Shown here piece after piece: positions 8,393-16,716 of a DNA stretch of 64,000 nucleotides (position 1 is the first letter of the stretch; every line of letters starts with the position of its first letter). The position numbers were made by a program, and so were the translations under genes. The notes under the pieces were generated by a model. The model was not told the DNA's origin. It saw only the letters and a list, made by a program, of their open reading frames with translations, and did no database searches. Source of the DNA: Pseudomonas sp. MYb118 (GTDB taxonomy: Bacteria > Pseudomonadota > Gammaproteobacteria > Pseudomonadales > Pseudomonadaceae); the NCBI RefSeq assembly GCF_040947875.1, contig NZ_JBFRXN010000001.1:930001-994000 (forward strand), given 5' to 3'.

Positions 8393-9211
8393 ATGACCGT
8401 ACTATCCGTACCTAAAGCTGCCCCATTCGAGACCCAGGCCCCTGTGGTCATGGACTGCAAGCTCGACAAGATTTTCTACGGCAACTTCATGGCCGTGCGT
8501 GACAGCCATGTGCCGATCGAGAAGAACAAGATCACTGGCTTCATCGGCCCGTCGGGCTGCGGCAAAAGTACCGTACTGCGCAGCCTCAACCGCATGAACG
8601 ACCTGGTGCGCGGCTTCCGCTTCGAAGGCCACGTGCACTTCCTCGGCCAGGACGTCTACGGCAAGGGCGTTGACCCGGTGGTCGTGCGTCGCTACATCGG
8701 CATGGTGTTCCAGCAGCCGAACCCGTTCTCGATGAGCATCTTCGACAACGTCGCTTTCGGCCTGCGCCTGAACCGTTACAAGGGCGACATCGGCGACCGC
8801 GTCAAGCACGCCCTGCAAGGCGCCGCGCTGTGGGATGAGGTCAAGGACAAGCTCAAGGTCAGCGGCCTGTCGCTGTCCGGCGGTCAACAGCAACGCCTGT
8901 GCATCGCCCGCGCCATCGCCACCGAGCCGGAAGTGCTGCTGCTCGACGAGCCTTGCTCGGCACTCGACCCGATCGCCACTCGCCGCGTCGAGGAGCTGAT
9001 GGTCGAACTGAAGAAGGACTACACCATCGCCCTGGTGACCCACAACATGCAGCAGGCCATCCGTGTCGCCGACACCACGGCCTTCTTCTCGGTGGACATT
9101 TCCCAGGGTACGCGCACCGGTTACCTGGTAGAGATGGGCCCGACGACCCAGATCTTCGACAACCCGCGCGAACAAATGACCAGCGACTACATCAGCGGTA
9201 AGTTCAGCTGA
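8393..9211 (+). CDS. pstB: Phosphate ABC transporter ATP-binding protein PstB
   Basis: PstB powers phosphate import by ATP hydrolysis at the cytoplasmic face. The 272-residue protein has Walker [10 protein letters not shown] (52-60), the Q-loop around [10 protein letters not shown] (103-112), signature LSGGQQQR (161-168), Walker B VLLLDEP (181-187) and switch His217. Compared with the common form it carries a longer segment near the C-terminus ([19 protein letters not shown], 231-249), where most PstBs have a shorter loop. Its TGA overlaps the next ATG by one base, so the following unknown gene is translationally coupled. No phoU gene follows, which is unusual for a complete pst operon. Confidence 0.95.
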   Translation: MTVLSVPKAAPFETQAPVVMDCKLDKIFYGNFMAVRDSHVPIEKNKITGFIGPSGCGKSTVLRSLNRMNDLVRGFRFEGHVHFLGQDVYGKGVDPVVVRRYIGMVFQQPNPFSMSIFDNVAFGLRLNRYKGDIGDRVKHALQGAALWDEVKDKLKVSGLSLSGGQQQRLCIARAIATEPEVLLLDEPCSALDPIATRRVEELMVELKKDYTIALVTHNMQQAIRVADTTAFFSVDISQGTRTGYLVEMGPTTQIFDNPREQMTSDYISGKFS

Positions 9212-9909
9212 TGTTTGCCAAACGTCGTCTTGATCTGCCCGCCATCGAGGCGGCCCTGCGCGAAGTGCAGGGCCGTTTTGCCGAACTCAGCATGCAGTTC
9301 ACCGAGCCGCGTGACCCGTTCACCGACGAAGTGCTGCAAAACGTGCTGGACGGCTATGCGCTGATCGACGACTTCGTTGCCAATGATGTCGACTTGTTTC
9401 ACCTGCAGAACCTCAACCTGATGCTGGAAATCAATGCCACCGTACTGTGTGGCAATGACCCGGCACGCCGGGTCGAGTTCGCCCAGCACCTTGAGGCCAC
9501 CGAGGCGCACTTCTTCAACAACGTCGAAGGTGGCATCAAGGACCTGTTCAACTGGTACTGCGCCTACCGCAGCGAATCGGTGTGGAAGAGGGCGGCCGGT
9601 GTCTACGTACGGGTCCTGAGCAAGCCGCAACTGTTCATCGAAGGCAACCACCGCAGTGGTTCGTTGCTGGTCAGCTATCTGTTGATGCGTGCGGGCCAGC
9701 CGCCGTTCGTGCTGACGCTGGACAATGCCAAGGGTTACTTCAACCCGTCATCCGTCATCCGCAATTCAGCCAAACATGGCGTGAAGTCTTTGTATGAATT
9801 GCCCAAGATCAAGAAAAAATATGCCGCTTTCCTGGAAGATCACTCACCGGATCCACAGAAGTTCTTCGTCTACGAACGAAAACTGCCTGCCTACCAGGGG
9901 GGCGCGTGA
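9211..9909 (+). CDS. Unknown protein with a degenerate Fic-like motif, coupled to pstB
   Basis: This 232-residue protein appears cytoplasmic and mostly helical. Residues 142-150 (FIEGNHRSG), followed by LLVSYLLMRAGQPPF, resemble the Fic/Doc core HxFx(D/E)GN(G)R and its following helix. The position of the catalytic His is Gln140. Fic enzymes transfer AMP or other phosphate-containing groups from nucleotides to proteins; loss of the His would argue for an altered or non-enzymatic role. The start overlaps the pstB stop (TGATG) and its own stop overlaps the next gene, so it belongs to the phosphate operon. This assignment is a motif reading by eye; the family is not one I recognise with certainty. 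Confidence 0.6.
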   Translation: MFAKRRLDLPAIEAALREVQGRFAELSMQFTEPRDPFTDEVLQNVLDGYALIDDFVANDVDLFHLQNLNLMLEINATVLCGNDPARRVEFAQHLEATEAHFFNNVEGGIKDLFNWYCAYRSESVWKRAAGVYVRVLSKPQLFIEGNHRSGSLLVSYLLMRAGQPPFVLTLDNAKGYFNPSSVIRNSAKHGVKSLYELPKIKKKYAAFLEDHSPDPQKFFVYERKLPAYQGGA

Positions 9910-10538
9910 TGAATAACGTTTCGACGCTCGACAAATGCCGGTTCGCCGTGAACCAGGCGTGGCAGATCACCCGCAGTTACGTGCCGATGGTCGAGTGCCG
10001 TCGTGTGCGCATTTCCTTCGATATCGACGACACCCTGGCCTGCCTGCCGCACCACAGCGAAGCCGAGCCGAACCTGCTGCCCGAATCCATTCACCGCTGG
10101 CTGGGCGAACCGCTGCGCCAGGGCACCCGCGAACTGATCCGCGAACTGCGCCGCCAGGATTGCAGCGTCTGGGTCTACACCTCGTCCGGGCGCACGCCGA
10201 GCTACATCCGCCGCTGGCTGATGCTCTACGGCATTCATGTCGATGGCGTGGTCAACAGCGTGCGTCACGAAGAAGCGCTGAAGGAACACGGGCTGTCGAT
10301 CACCCCGTCCAAGTTGCCGCGTTTGTTCGACATCGACCTGCACGTCGATGACTCCGAAGGCGTGAAGGACGAAGGCCAGGCGCATGGCTTTCGCGTAGTC
10401 GTCGTGCAACCCGATGACCAGCGCTGGGCACAACGCGTGCTGGACGCCGTGGCGGACGTCCAGGCGCAACTGGCCTGGCAGCAACCGCACCGCTTCAAGG
10501 CGCCAATATCGACGGGCGCTGGCGTCTACTCCTCCTGA
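9909..10538 (+). CDS. HAD-family phosphatase-like protein, last gene of the pst operon
   Basis: This 209-residue cytoplasmic protein has HAD-superfamily motifs: motif I FDIDDTL (nucleophile Asp38 and general acid-base Asp40), motif II YTSSGR (Thr91 or Ser92), and motif IV HVDDSEG (Asp147 and Asp148). HAD enzymes are mostly phosphomonoesterases acting through an aspartyl-phosphate. The ATG at 9909 overlaps the preceding stop by one base; a GTG at 9906 is an alternative. The position at the end of a Pho-box-controlled operon suggests a role in releasing or sensing phosphate, but the substrate is unknown. There is no signal peptide, so it is not a secreted scavenging phosphatase. Confidence 0.75.
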   Translation: MNNVSTLDKCRFAVNQAWQITRSYVPMVECRRVRISFDIDDTLACLPHHSEAEPNLLPESIHRWLGEPLRQGTRELIRELRRQDCSVWVYTSSGRTPSYIRRWLMLYGIHVDGVVNSVRHEEALKEHGLSITPSKLPRLFDIDLHVDDSEGVKDEGQAHGFRVVVVQPDDQRWAQRVLDAVADVQAQLAWQQPHRFKAPISTGAGVYSS

Positions 10539-10540
10539 CC

Positions 10541-10843
10541 TGTAGGAGCGAGCTTGCTCGCGATGTTCTCCCGGCCACCGCGGGATGTCAGGCCTCCCGC
10601 GTCATCGTTGACCCCCATCGCGAGCAGGCTCGCTCCCACAGATGCCCGCATTCCCCTGTAGGAGCGGACTTGCCCGCGATGGTCTCCCAGGCGCCGCGGG
10701 GCATCAGGCCTCCCGCGTCATCGTTGACCTCCATCGCGAGCAAGCTCGCTCCTACAGATGTCCGCATTCCCCCTGTGGGAGCGAGCCTGCTCGCGATGAT
10801 CTCCCGGCCACCGCGGGACATCAGGCTTCCCGCGTCGTCGGAG
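10541..10843. repeat. REPIN array, two and a half units, period about 116 bp
   Basis: REP heads occur at 10541, 10657 and 10774. The first two are closed by inverted REPs. The third is a half unit that ends at the stop of the DeoR gene. The loop carries CCACCGCGGG and TCCCGCGTCATCGTTGAC, conserved with the arrays at 16.7 and 19.5 kb. It fills the space between the convergent HAD and DeoR genes and holds no gene. Confidence 0.9.
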
Positions 10844-10853
10844 ATGTTGTTCC

Positions 10854-11657
10854 CTACGCCAGGATCAATTCCACCCCTAACTTGCGAATGCCATCGGCCG
10901 CCGCTTCTGTCAGGTTGATGTCACTGATGATCGTATCGAACTGATGTAGCCCCGCAATCTTGTACATGCCGAAGGTGGCGTACTTCGAGCTGGTGGCGAT
11001 CAATACGGTCTGGGTGGCTGACTGCATGGCGGCCTGCTTGACCTCGACTTTCAAGGCCGAAGGGGTGGTCACGCCGCGTTGCAGGTCCCATGAACTGGTG
11101 GAAATGAAGGCGATATCGGTGACGATCTGACGCAGAGTTGCTGCCGCCAGGCCGCCCACGCTGGAACGGTTAGGATGGTCGAGCAGGCCGCCGGTATGGA
11201 TGACGTCCACGTGCTGGGCGTCGGCCAGGGCCTGGACGATGCCGAAGTCATTGGTGACCACGCTCATGCCCGACAGCTCGATGATGTAGGGGATGAGTGA
11301 CAGCAGCGTGGTGCCGGCGTCGAGGTACACGGTCATGTTGTCGCGCAACAATCCGGCGGCATGCCGCGCCATGTTTTCCTTCTCGGGCAGTTCCTTCACG
11401 GCCTTGAGCTGATGGCTCAGCTCATGATGCACCTGGCTTGCGATCCGCACGCCACCGGTCACCGAATAGGCCTTGCCTTCCTGCTCCAGCACGGCGATGT
11501 CTCGGCGCACGGTCATGTGCGAGCAGTCGAACATCTCCATCAACTGATGAACGCTCAGCACCTGATGCTTGCGCAACTGGCGCAGGATCAGGTCCCGACG
11601 CTGTTCGGGGATGATCGGGGCGCCACCACCCACGGTGCCGTTTTCTTCGTCCTGCAT
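10854..11657 (-). CDS. DeoR-family transcriptional regulator of the four-carbon acid locus
   Basis: This 267-residue protein has an N-terminal winged helix-turn-helix (about 17-75, recognition helix near SHMTVRRDIAVLE) and a C-terminal sugar-phosphate-sensing domain with YLDAGTT and SVVTNDFGI, the DeoR effector fold. Such proteins usually repress catabolic genes and release DNA on binding a phosphorylated sugar. It lies downstream of and co-directional with the GntP permease (50-base gap). The likely effector is a phosphorylated intermediate made by the nearby OtnK. The likely targets are the two divergent transcripts starting around 14.5-14.8 kb. This is inferred from context. Confidence 0.88.
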   Translation of the reverse strand: MQDEENGTVGGGAPIIPEQRRDLILRQLRKHQVLSVHQLMEMFDCSHMTVRRDIAVLEQEGKAYSVTGGVRIASQVHHELSHQLKAVKELPEKENMARHAAGLLRDNMTVYLDAGTTLLSLIPYIIELSGMSVVTNDFGIVQALADAQHVDVIHTGGLLDHPNRSSVGGLAAATLRQIVTDIAFISTSSWDLQRGVTTPSALKVEVKQAAMQSATQTVLIATSSKYATFGMYKIAGLHQFDTIISDINLTEAAADGIRKLGVELILA

Positions 11658-11707
11658 CTGAACTCCTGGAGGGGCAAGGCCAATCCGTCACGGATTGGCC
11701 AGGTAAT

Positions 11708-13057
11708 TTAGCGTATTACCGCTTCGATCAATAGAACCCCGATCAGGCCGAGCAGCGATTGCAGGCAGAGCATCAGCGTCCAGGTGCGGAAGGTCTGGGC
11801 CACGGTCAGCTGGAAGTATTCCTTGAACAGCCAGAAGCCGGAATCGTTGACGTGCGAGAGCATGACCGCCCCCGATGCCGTGGCCAGCACCAGCAACTCT
11901 GGCGAGAGTCCGGGGTGGGCCAGTGCCAACGGCGCGACGATACCGGTGGCCGCCACCGTGGCGACCGTGGCCGAACCCAGGCAAATGCGCAGCAGGGCGG
12001 CGATGCCCCAGCTGAGAATCAGCGGGTTGATCTCCCAACCGGAGGCATGATGGGTAATCAGCACGTCCAGGTGAATGGTGGTGAGCATTTCCTTGAAACC
12101 GCCGCCGGCCCCCAGGATCATCACGATGGCGCCCAGCGGTGCGAGGCCCTGGCCCGCCATTTTCTGCACCTGGCCAAGGTTGAAGCCGGAACGCAGGCCC
12201 AGGGCGAAAAAGGCAAAGATGACCGCTGCCAGCAACGACAGGATCGGGTTGTTCAGCGCGTTGAAGAAACCGTGCAGCGCGCTGCCCTTGTCACTGAAAG
12301 CCAGACCCAGCGTACCGATGAGCATCAGGCCGGGAGGCAGGAGAACGCTGATGATCGAGGCGACCAACGAGGCCTGTGGTTGCCCCTGTACCACTTCACG
12401 GGCGCCCACGGGGCCTGCGCTCAAGTCCGGGGCCGGGCCGAACCACGGGCTGATCAATTTGGTGAACACCGGGCCGCAAATCACCGCCACCGGAATGGCA
12501 ATCAGCAGCCCGTAGAAAATCGTCAGGCCGGTGTTGGCATGGAACGCCGCGACCGCAAGCGTGGGGGCCGGATGCGGTGGCAGCAAACCGTGTGACACGT
12601 ACAGTCCGGCCGCCAAGGGCAAGCCGATATACAGCAGATGGCTGTTGGTGCGTTTTGCCACGGTGTAGACCAGCGGCGCGAGCATGATGAAACTGACATC
12701 GAACAGGTGGGGCATGCCGATCAGCAACGCGGCGGCGCAGATCGCCCAGGGCGCGTATTGCACCGGACGTTTGCCAATGAACGCATTGGCGATCCGGTCG
12801 GCACCCCCCGAACCCAGTAAGATGCCGCCGAGCAGGGTGCCCAGTCCGATCACCGGGCCGGTTTTGGCCAGCGCCGAACCGAAGCCTTTGGCAAAACTGT
12901 CGATGGTTTCTGCGGAGCTGACACCGCTGAGCAGGCCCAGGCCAATGGCAGTCAGTGTCAGCGCCAGGAACGGATTGAGCTTGAGGCGGGTGATCAAGAC
13001 GATCAGGACGACGATGGCACCTGCGGCCATCGAAAAAATAAACAGTTCGCTATTCAT
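11708..13057 (-). CDS. GntP-family permease, probable four-carbon acid-sugar uptake
   Basis: This is a 449-residue inner-membrane protein with about 12 hydrophobic segments, related to gluconate permeases. Telling segments are MNSELFIFSMAAGAIVVLIV at the N-terminus, GLGTLLGGILLGSGGADRIA and MLSHVNDSGFWLFKEYF, the last being typical of GntP. GntP proteins import sugar acids with protons. An upstream in-frame ATG at 13162 would add 35 untypical residues overlapping the neighbouring gene, so 13057 is preferred. It lies between an oxidoreductase gene and the DeoR gene. Together with OtnK and OtnC this points to an aldonate such as a threonate or erythronate as substrate. Confidence 0.9.
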   Translation of the reverse strand: MNSELFIFSMAAGAIVVLIVLITRLKLNPFLALTLTAIGLGLLSGVSSAETIDSFAKGFGSALAKTGPVIGLGTLLGGILLGSGGADRIANAFIGKRPVQYAPWAICAAALLIGMPHLFDVSFIMLAPLVYTVAKRTNSHLLYIGLPLAAGLYVSHGLLPPHPAPTLAVAAFHANTGLTIFYGLLIAIPVAVICGPVFTKLISPWFGPAPDLSAGPVGAREVVQGQPQASLVASIISVLLPPGLMLIGTLGLAFSDKGSALHGFFNALNNPILSLLAAVIFAFFALGLRSGFNLGQVQKMAGQGLAPLGAIVMILGAGGGFKEMLTTIHLDVLITHHASGWEINPLILSWGIAALLRICLGSATVATVAATGIVAPLALAHPGLSPELLVLATASGAVMLSHVNDSGFWLFKEYFQLTVAQTFRTWTLMLCLQSLLGLIGVLLIEAVIR

Positions 13058-13110
13058 GTTTTTGTTGAACCTGTTTGCGTGCGAAAAGAGTGATGTGCTG
13101 CCCAGGCAAG

Positions 13111-13133
13111 GGGCGCCCACCGCGTGGGCGCCC
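13111..13133. other. Perfect intercistronic hairpin
   Basis: GGGCGCCCAC-CGC-GTGGGCGCCC is a perfect 10-bp stem with a 3-base loop. It lies 5 bases after the oxidoreductase stop and about 54 bases before the GntP start on the minus strand. No T-tract follows, so it is more likely a stability or attenuation element than a full terminator. Confidence 0.6.
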
Positions 13134-13137
13134 GGCT

Positions 13138-14508
13138 TCAGGCGGGCCGGCGGCCGTCGCACCAGGCGCGATGCAGGTCCTCGTCGTACCCCTCAAGATC
13201 GCTGATGCGCAGCAGCGCCCCGGCCTTGATGTCCCGCTTGGCGGTGGCGTGCGCGGCCTGGTACAACGGCGCAACATCGTCGTCGGCCTCGGATGCGGCC
13301 AGGAGAACGGCTTGCACGCCGGTCACGTCGTGATGGTGACCCCCCATTTTCAGCACGGTGCCGGCCGCGATATCGACGGTCGCGCGACCGCCCAGGACGG
13401 TGCACTGGCTTGGCTTGTCGGTACCCGAAGCGCGCTTGTGCAACACCGCATTGAGCAGGGTGATCGGCGTTTCGACACCCATGAAGTGATAAGGCAGGTA
13501 CAGGCAGGCGTAGCGAGCGTTACGACTGACGATATGACCTTTCTGGGCCAGCAATGCCCACGTCGGCTGGTCGTGGGTGCGGACGATGACAAAGACGCCG
13601 CCGGCAAAACTGGCTTCGTCCGGCAGGCGCAGGACGTTGAACACCTCGATCACGCCCTCGCGCCCCAGGATGCCGCCGTCTTCGCGCAGGGCGTAGATGT
13701 CGGCCAGCTCACTGGTGCGGGCGATGGGGTAGTGCAGCAACTCGACGTCGGGAACGAAACCGATGTTGGTGGCGACCACGGACATTTCGCAGTAGTCAGC
13801 GGTGGCGGAGGTTTTCAAGCCATTAAGTGCGGCGCGGCGGGCGGCGAGGGTAGCGGGAATGTCGTTGCCCAGTGTCAGCAGGTCGGCCATGTCCGGAGCG
13901 GCGATGACCTGGTCAAGCTGCTGGATGGTGCCTGCCTGCGGGTCGAACACCAGGTCGTATTCGCTGGATTTACCGGCGGCAACGATTTCCAGGCCCAGGA
14001 CACGGGCCCAACTGACCCAGCCGATCAGGTTGGCCGGCTGGTCACCGTCCGCCGTGGTGTAGACCACACCGTGCTTGGCGGCCAGGCGAGACAGGGTGAT
14101 GCCGGACACTGCGTCGACTTCCTTACTGACCATGGCCACATGGCGGCCGGCCTCGATGTCGCGACGGGCGGTGCGATAGCCGATGGCCGGGTTGCCGGTG
14201 GCTTCGACGAGAATGTCGTAGGTCGCCGCGGCCAGCAGTTCAACGTCCGCGACCAGCACAATGGCGTCAGCCGGGGCCGCGGCAACGGCTTGTGCATCGG
14301 CGCATTCGACCAGGCGCTCGGCGGCGAAGCCCAGTTCCAGGCACAGCGCGCGCAGGCCGGCAATGTCCAGGTCGCACAGGGCGGCGGCTTGCAGTCGCGG
14401 CATTTTCAGCGTCTGGGCGAGCAACGTACGGGAAAATCCGCCCTTGGCGCCGGTCAACGCGTAGCGAACGGGTTGTGCTTGGTCTGCGAACAGTAATTCG
14501 AAATTCAT
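13138..14508 (-). CDS. NAD(P)-dependent oxidoreductase with C-terminal SAF domain (homoserine-dehydrogenase-like)
   Basis: This 456-residue cytoplasmic protein has an N-terminal dinucleotide-binding half (RYALTGAKGGFSRTLLAQTL, VEATGNPAIG, VAMVSKEVDA), a central substrate domain, and a C-terminal SAF-like part (GTVLKMGGHHHDVTGV and DIKAGALLRISDLEGYD, the AFP/flagellar-P-ring-like fold). It resembles homoserine dehydrogenase-type SAF proteins found beside DUF1537 kinases. In this context it would oxidise the imported acid sugar to the 3-oxo acid that OtnK phosphorylates. The usual LtnD-type dehydrogenase is absent nearby. The ATG at 14508 with GAGGA upstream is better than 14547. Function is inferred from neighbours; substrate is unproven. 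Confidence 0.72.
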   Translation of the reverse strand: MNFELLFADQAQPVRYALTGAKGGFSRTLLAQTLKMPRLQAAALCDLDIAGLRALCLELGFAAERLVECADAQAVAAAPADAIVLVADVELLAAATYDILVEATGNPAIGYRTARRDIEAGRHVAMVSKEVDAVSGITLSRLAAKHGVVYTTADGDQPANLIGWVSWARVLGLEIVAAGKSSEYDLVFDPQAGTIQQLDQVIAAPDMADLLTLGNDIPATLAARRAALNGLKTSATADYCEMSVVATNIGFVPDVELLHYPIARTSELADIYALREDGGILGREGVIEVFNVLRLPDEASFAGGVFVIVRTHDQPTWALLAQKGHIVSRNARYACLYLPYHFMGVETPITLLNAVLHKRASGTDKPSQCTVLGGRATVDIAAGTVLKMGGHHHDVTGVQAVLLAASEADDDVAPLYQAAHATAKRDIKAGALLRISDLEGYDEDLHRAWCDGRRPA

Positions 14509-14787
14509 GGTTCGTCCTCGGTGAAAGGTAGAGTCGGCAGCGACCACCGGATGAACAATATTGTTATGGATACGCAGCTACCGAATGAGCCGACAATAGT
14601 TGCAAATTAACATTCAGGTCAATTTATTTAACGTGGATTAACACTAGATCGACTTTTTGCCCTAATATCAGCGACAGTTCGACCATGCTTGCGTGTGGTT
14701 TTATCATTTTCTAACACTGCGGGTGTTAACGGCCGGCAGGGCAACAGGCGGGCGGTCAGCCGGGCTGACGCCGACGGAGATAACTGT
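14509..14787. promoter_or_regulatory. AT-rich divergent control region between oxidoreductase and otnK
   Basis: This 279-base gap holds the promoters of the two divergent transcripts. It contains a perfect 12-bp palindrome AACAATATTGTT at 14554-14565 and an inverted repeat TAACAC-TGCGG-GTGTTA at 14712-14728. The sequence TTAACA/TTAACG recurs. These are candidate operators for the DeoR-family protein of the locus. Palindromes are seen directly; the assignment is inference. Confidence 0.5.
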
Positions 14788-16077
14788 ATGAGTGCTGTAA
14801 AACCACCTTTGCTCGGCTGCATCGCCGACGATTTCACCGGTGCAACTGACCTCGCCAGCATTCTCGTGCGGGGCGGCATGCGCACCGTGCAGACCATTGG
14901 CATTCCTGACGCCGCGCTGGCCGACACGCTGGACGCCGACGCGGTGGTCATCGCGTTGAAGTCCCGCACCAGCCCGGCGGCTGAAGCGGTGCGTGAGTCG
15001 CTTGAAGCATTGGAGTGGCTGCGCCAACGGGGCTGCAGCCAGTTTTTCTTCAAATATTGCTCGACCTTCGACTCCACGCCCGCCGGCAACATCGGCCCGG
15101 TGACCGATGCGTTGCTGCAGGCCCTGGGCAGTGATTTCACCATCGCCTGCCCGGCGTTTCCCGAGAACGGGCGTACCTTGTACCGCGGCCATTTGTTCGT
15201 GCAGGACGGGTTGCTCAGCGAATCGGGCATGGAGCATCACCCACTGACCCCAATGAAAGATGCCAACCTCGTTCGTGTACTGAGCCAGCAGACGCCGTCG
15301 CCGGTGGGGCTGGTGCGCTACGACGCTGTCGCCCAGGGGGCTGCGGCGGTAGGCTCGCGCTTTGATGAATTGCGCGGCGAGGGTGTGCGCATCGCGATTG
15401 CCGATGCACTGTCTGATGCCGACCTGCTGACCTTGGGTGAGGCTTGCGCCTCCCTGACATTGGTGACCGGCGGTTCCGGTGTCGCACAAGGGTTGCCGGC
15501 CAACTTCAAGCGCCTGGGCACCTTGCGGCAAGTCGATGCCGCGCACATGGACAGCGTCGAGGGCCGGGCTGTGGTGCTCGCGGGCAGTGCCTCCAGGGCC
15601 ACCAACGCCCAGGTTGCCGAGTGGATGCACGCCGGGAACGCCGCCTTTCACATCGATCCGCTGGCCATTGCCGAAGGCCGTGATGTGGTCGGTGACGCCG
15701 TCGCCTTTGCCGAGCAACATGAGCCGGCGCTGATCTACTCCACTGGCAACCCGGATGCCGTACGCCAAGCCCAGGCCGAACTGGGCGTGGAGCGTGCCGG
15801 TGCGCTGGTCGAGGAGGCGCTTGGCAACATCGCTCGCCGCCTGTTCGACAAGGGCTTTCGGCATTTCGTCATTGCCGGTGGCGAGACCTCGGGGGCGGTG
15901 GTCAAGGCGCTCGATGTCAAGGCGTTGCGTATCGGACGAATGATCGATCCCGGCGTGCCGCTGACGTTGTCGTTGGGCGGTGAAGCGCCGTTATTGTTGA
16001 CATTGAAATCAGGAAACTTCGGCGCCCAGGACTTTTTCAGCAAAGCCCTGCGCTTCATGCAAGGGGCAACCGCATGA
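14788..16077 (+). CDS. otnK: 3-oxo-tetronate kinase (DUF1537 four-carbon acid sugar kinase)
   Basis: OtnK phosphorylates a 3-oxo-tetronate at O4 with ATP in the breakdown of threonate/erythronate-type acids. The 429-residue protein opens with LLGCIADDFTGATDLASILV, the N-terminal signature of the family. Further family segments are KYCSTFDSTPAGNIGPVTDAL and FTIACPAFPENGRTLYRGHL. The nucleotide-binding C-terminal half has VVLAGSASRATNAQV and FVIAGGETSGAVVKAL. The ATG at 14788 has ACGGAGA nine bases upstream. Its TGA overlaps the otnC ATG by four bases, so the two enzymes are coupled. Substrate stereochemistry cannot be told from sequence. Confidence 0.9.
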   Translation: MSAVKPPLLGCIADDFTGATDLASILVRGGMRTVQTIGIPDAALADTLDADAVVIALKSRTSPAAEAVRESLEALEWLRQRGCSQFFFKYCSTFDSTPAGNIGPVTDALLQALGSDFTIACPAFPENGRTLYRGHLFVQDGLLSESGMEHHPLTPMKDANLVRVLSQQTPSPVGLVRYDAVAQGAAAVGSRFDELRGEGVRIAIADALSDADLLTLGEACASLTLVTGGSGVAQGLPANFKRLGTLRQVDAAHMDSVEGRAVVLAGSASRATNAQVAEWMHAGNAAFHIDPLAIAEGRDVVGDAVAFAEQHEPALIYSTGNPDAVRQAQAELGVERAGALVEEALGNIARRLFDKGFRHFVIAGGETSGAVVKALDVKALRIGRMIDPGVPLTLSLGGEAPLLLTLKSGNFGAQDFFSKALRFMQGATA

Positions 16078-16715
16078 GCAGCATTGAGAACGCACTGCGT
16101 GAAGAAATCTGCACGGTGGGGCGCAGCCTGTATGAGCGTGGTTACACGGTGGGCACTGCGGGGAACATCAGCGCCAGGCTGGAGGACGGTTGGTTGATCA
16201 CGCCGACCGATGCTTCGTTGGGGCATCTGGATCCGGCACGCATCGCCAAGGTCCTGGCGGACGGATCGTGGAGCAGCGGGGATAAACCGTCGAAAACCCT
16301 GGCCTTGCATCGCAAGATCTACGACCGCAACCCCAGCGCCAAAGGCGTCGTGCACACGCATTCGACGCATCTGGTGGCACTGACCCTGGCGGGTGTCTGG
16401 AGTGCGGATAACATTCTGCCGCCGATCACGCCCTATCAGGTCATGAAGGTGGGGCGCGTGCCCCTCATCGGCTACGATCGACCGGGGGCGCAGGGCGTCG
16501 CCGATCAAGTCGCGCTGCTGGCCGATCAGGTGCGGGCGGTGATGCTCGAACGCCTGGGCCCGGTGGTATGGGAAAGTTCGATTTCCAAAGCCAGCCATGT
16601 CCTGGAAGAGCTGGAAGAAACCGCACGCCTGTGGCTCATGACCCAACCCCGCCCGGCACCGCTGAGCGACGCGGCCGTCGAGGAATTGAAGGCCGTGTTT
16701 GGCGTGACCTACTGA
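16074..16715 (+). CDS. otnC: 3-oxo-tetronate 4-phosphate decarboxylase, class II aldolase family
   Basis: OtnC decarboxylates 3-oxo-tetronate 4-phosphate to a three-carbon ketose phosphate that enters central metabolism. The 213-residue protein has GTAGNISARL (27-36), GDKPSKTLALH (69-79) and VVHTHSTH (92-99) with metal-ligand His94 and His96. In E. coli YgbL and relatives the third ligand sits in ANHGPVV; here the matching stretch is ERLGPVV with Leu161 in place of His. That may mean a changed metal site or use of a nearby His (for example His99). The start overlaps otnK (ATGA). Family membership is firm; activity is less certain because of the substitution. Confidence 0.85.
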   Translation: MSSIENALREEICTVGRSLYERGYTVGTAGNISARLEDGWLITPTDASLGHLDPARIAKVLADGSWSSGDKPSKTLALHRKIYDRNPSAKGVVHTHSTHLVALTLAGVWSADNILPPITPYQVMKVGRVPLIGYDRPGAQGVADQVALLADQVRAVMLERLGPVVWESSISKASHVLEELEETARLWLMTQPRPAPLSDAAVEELKAVFGVTY

Positions 16716-16716
16716 C

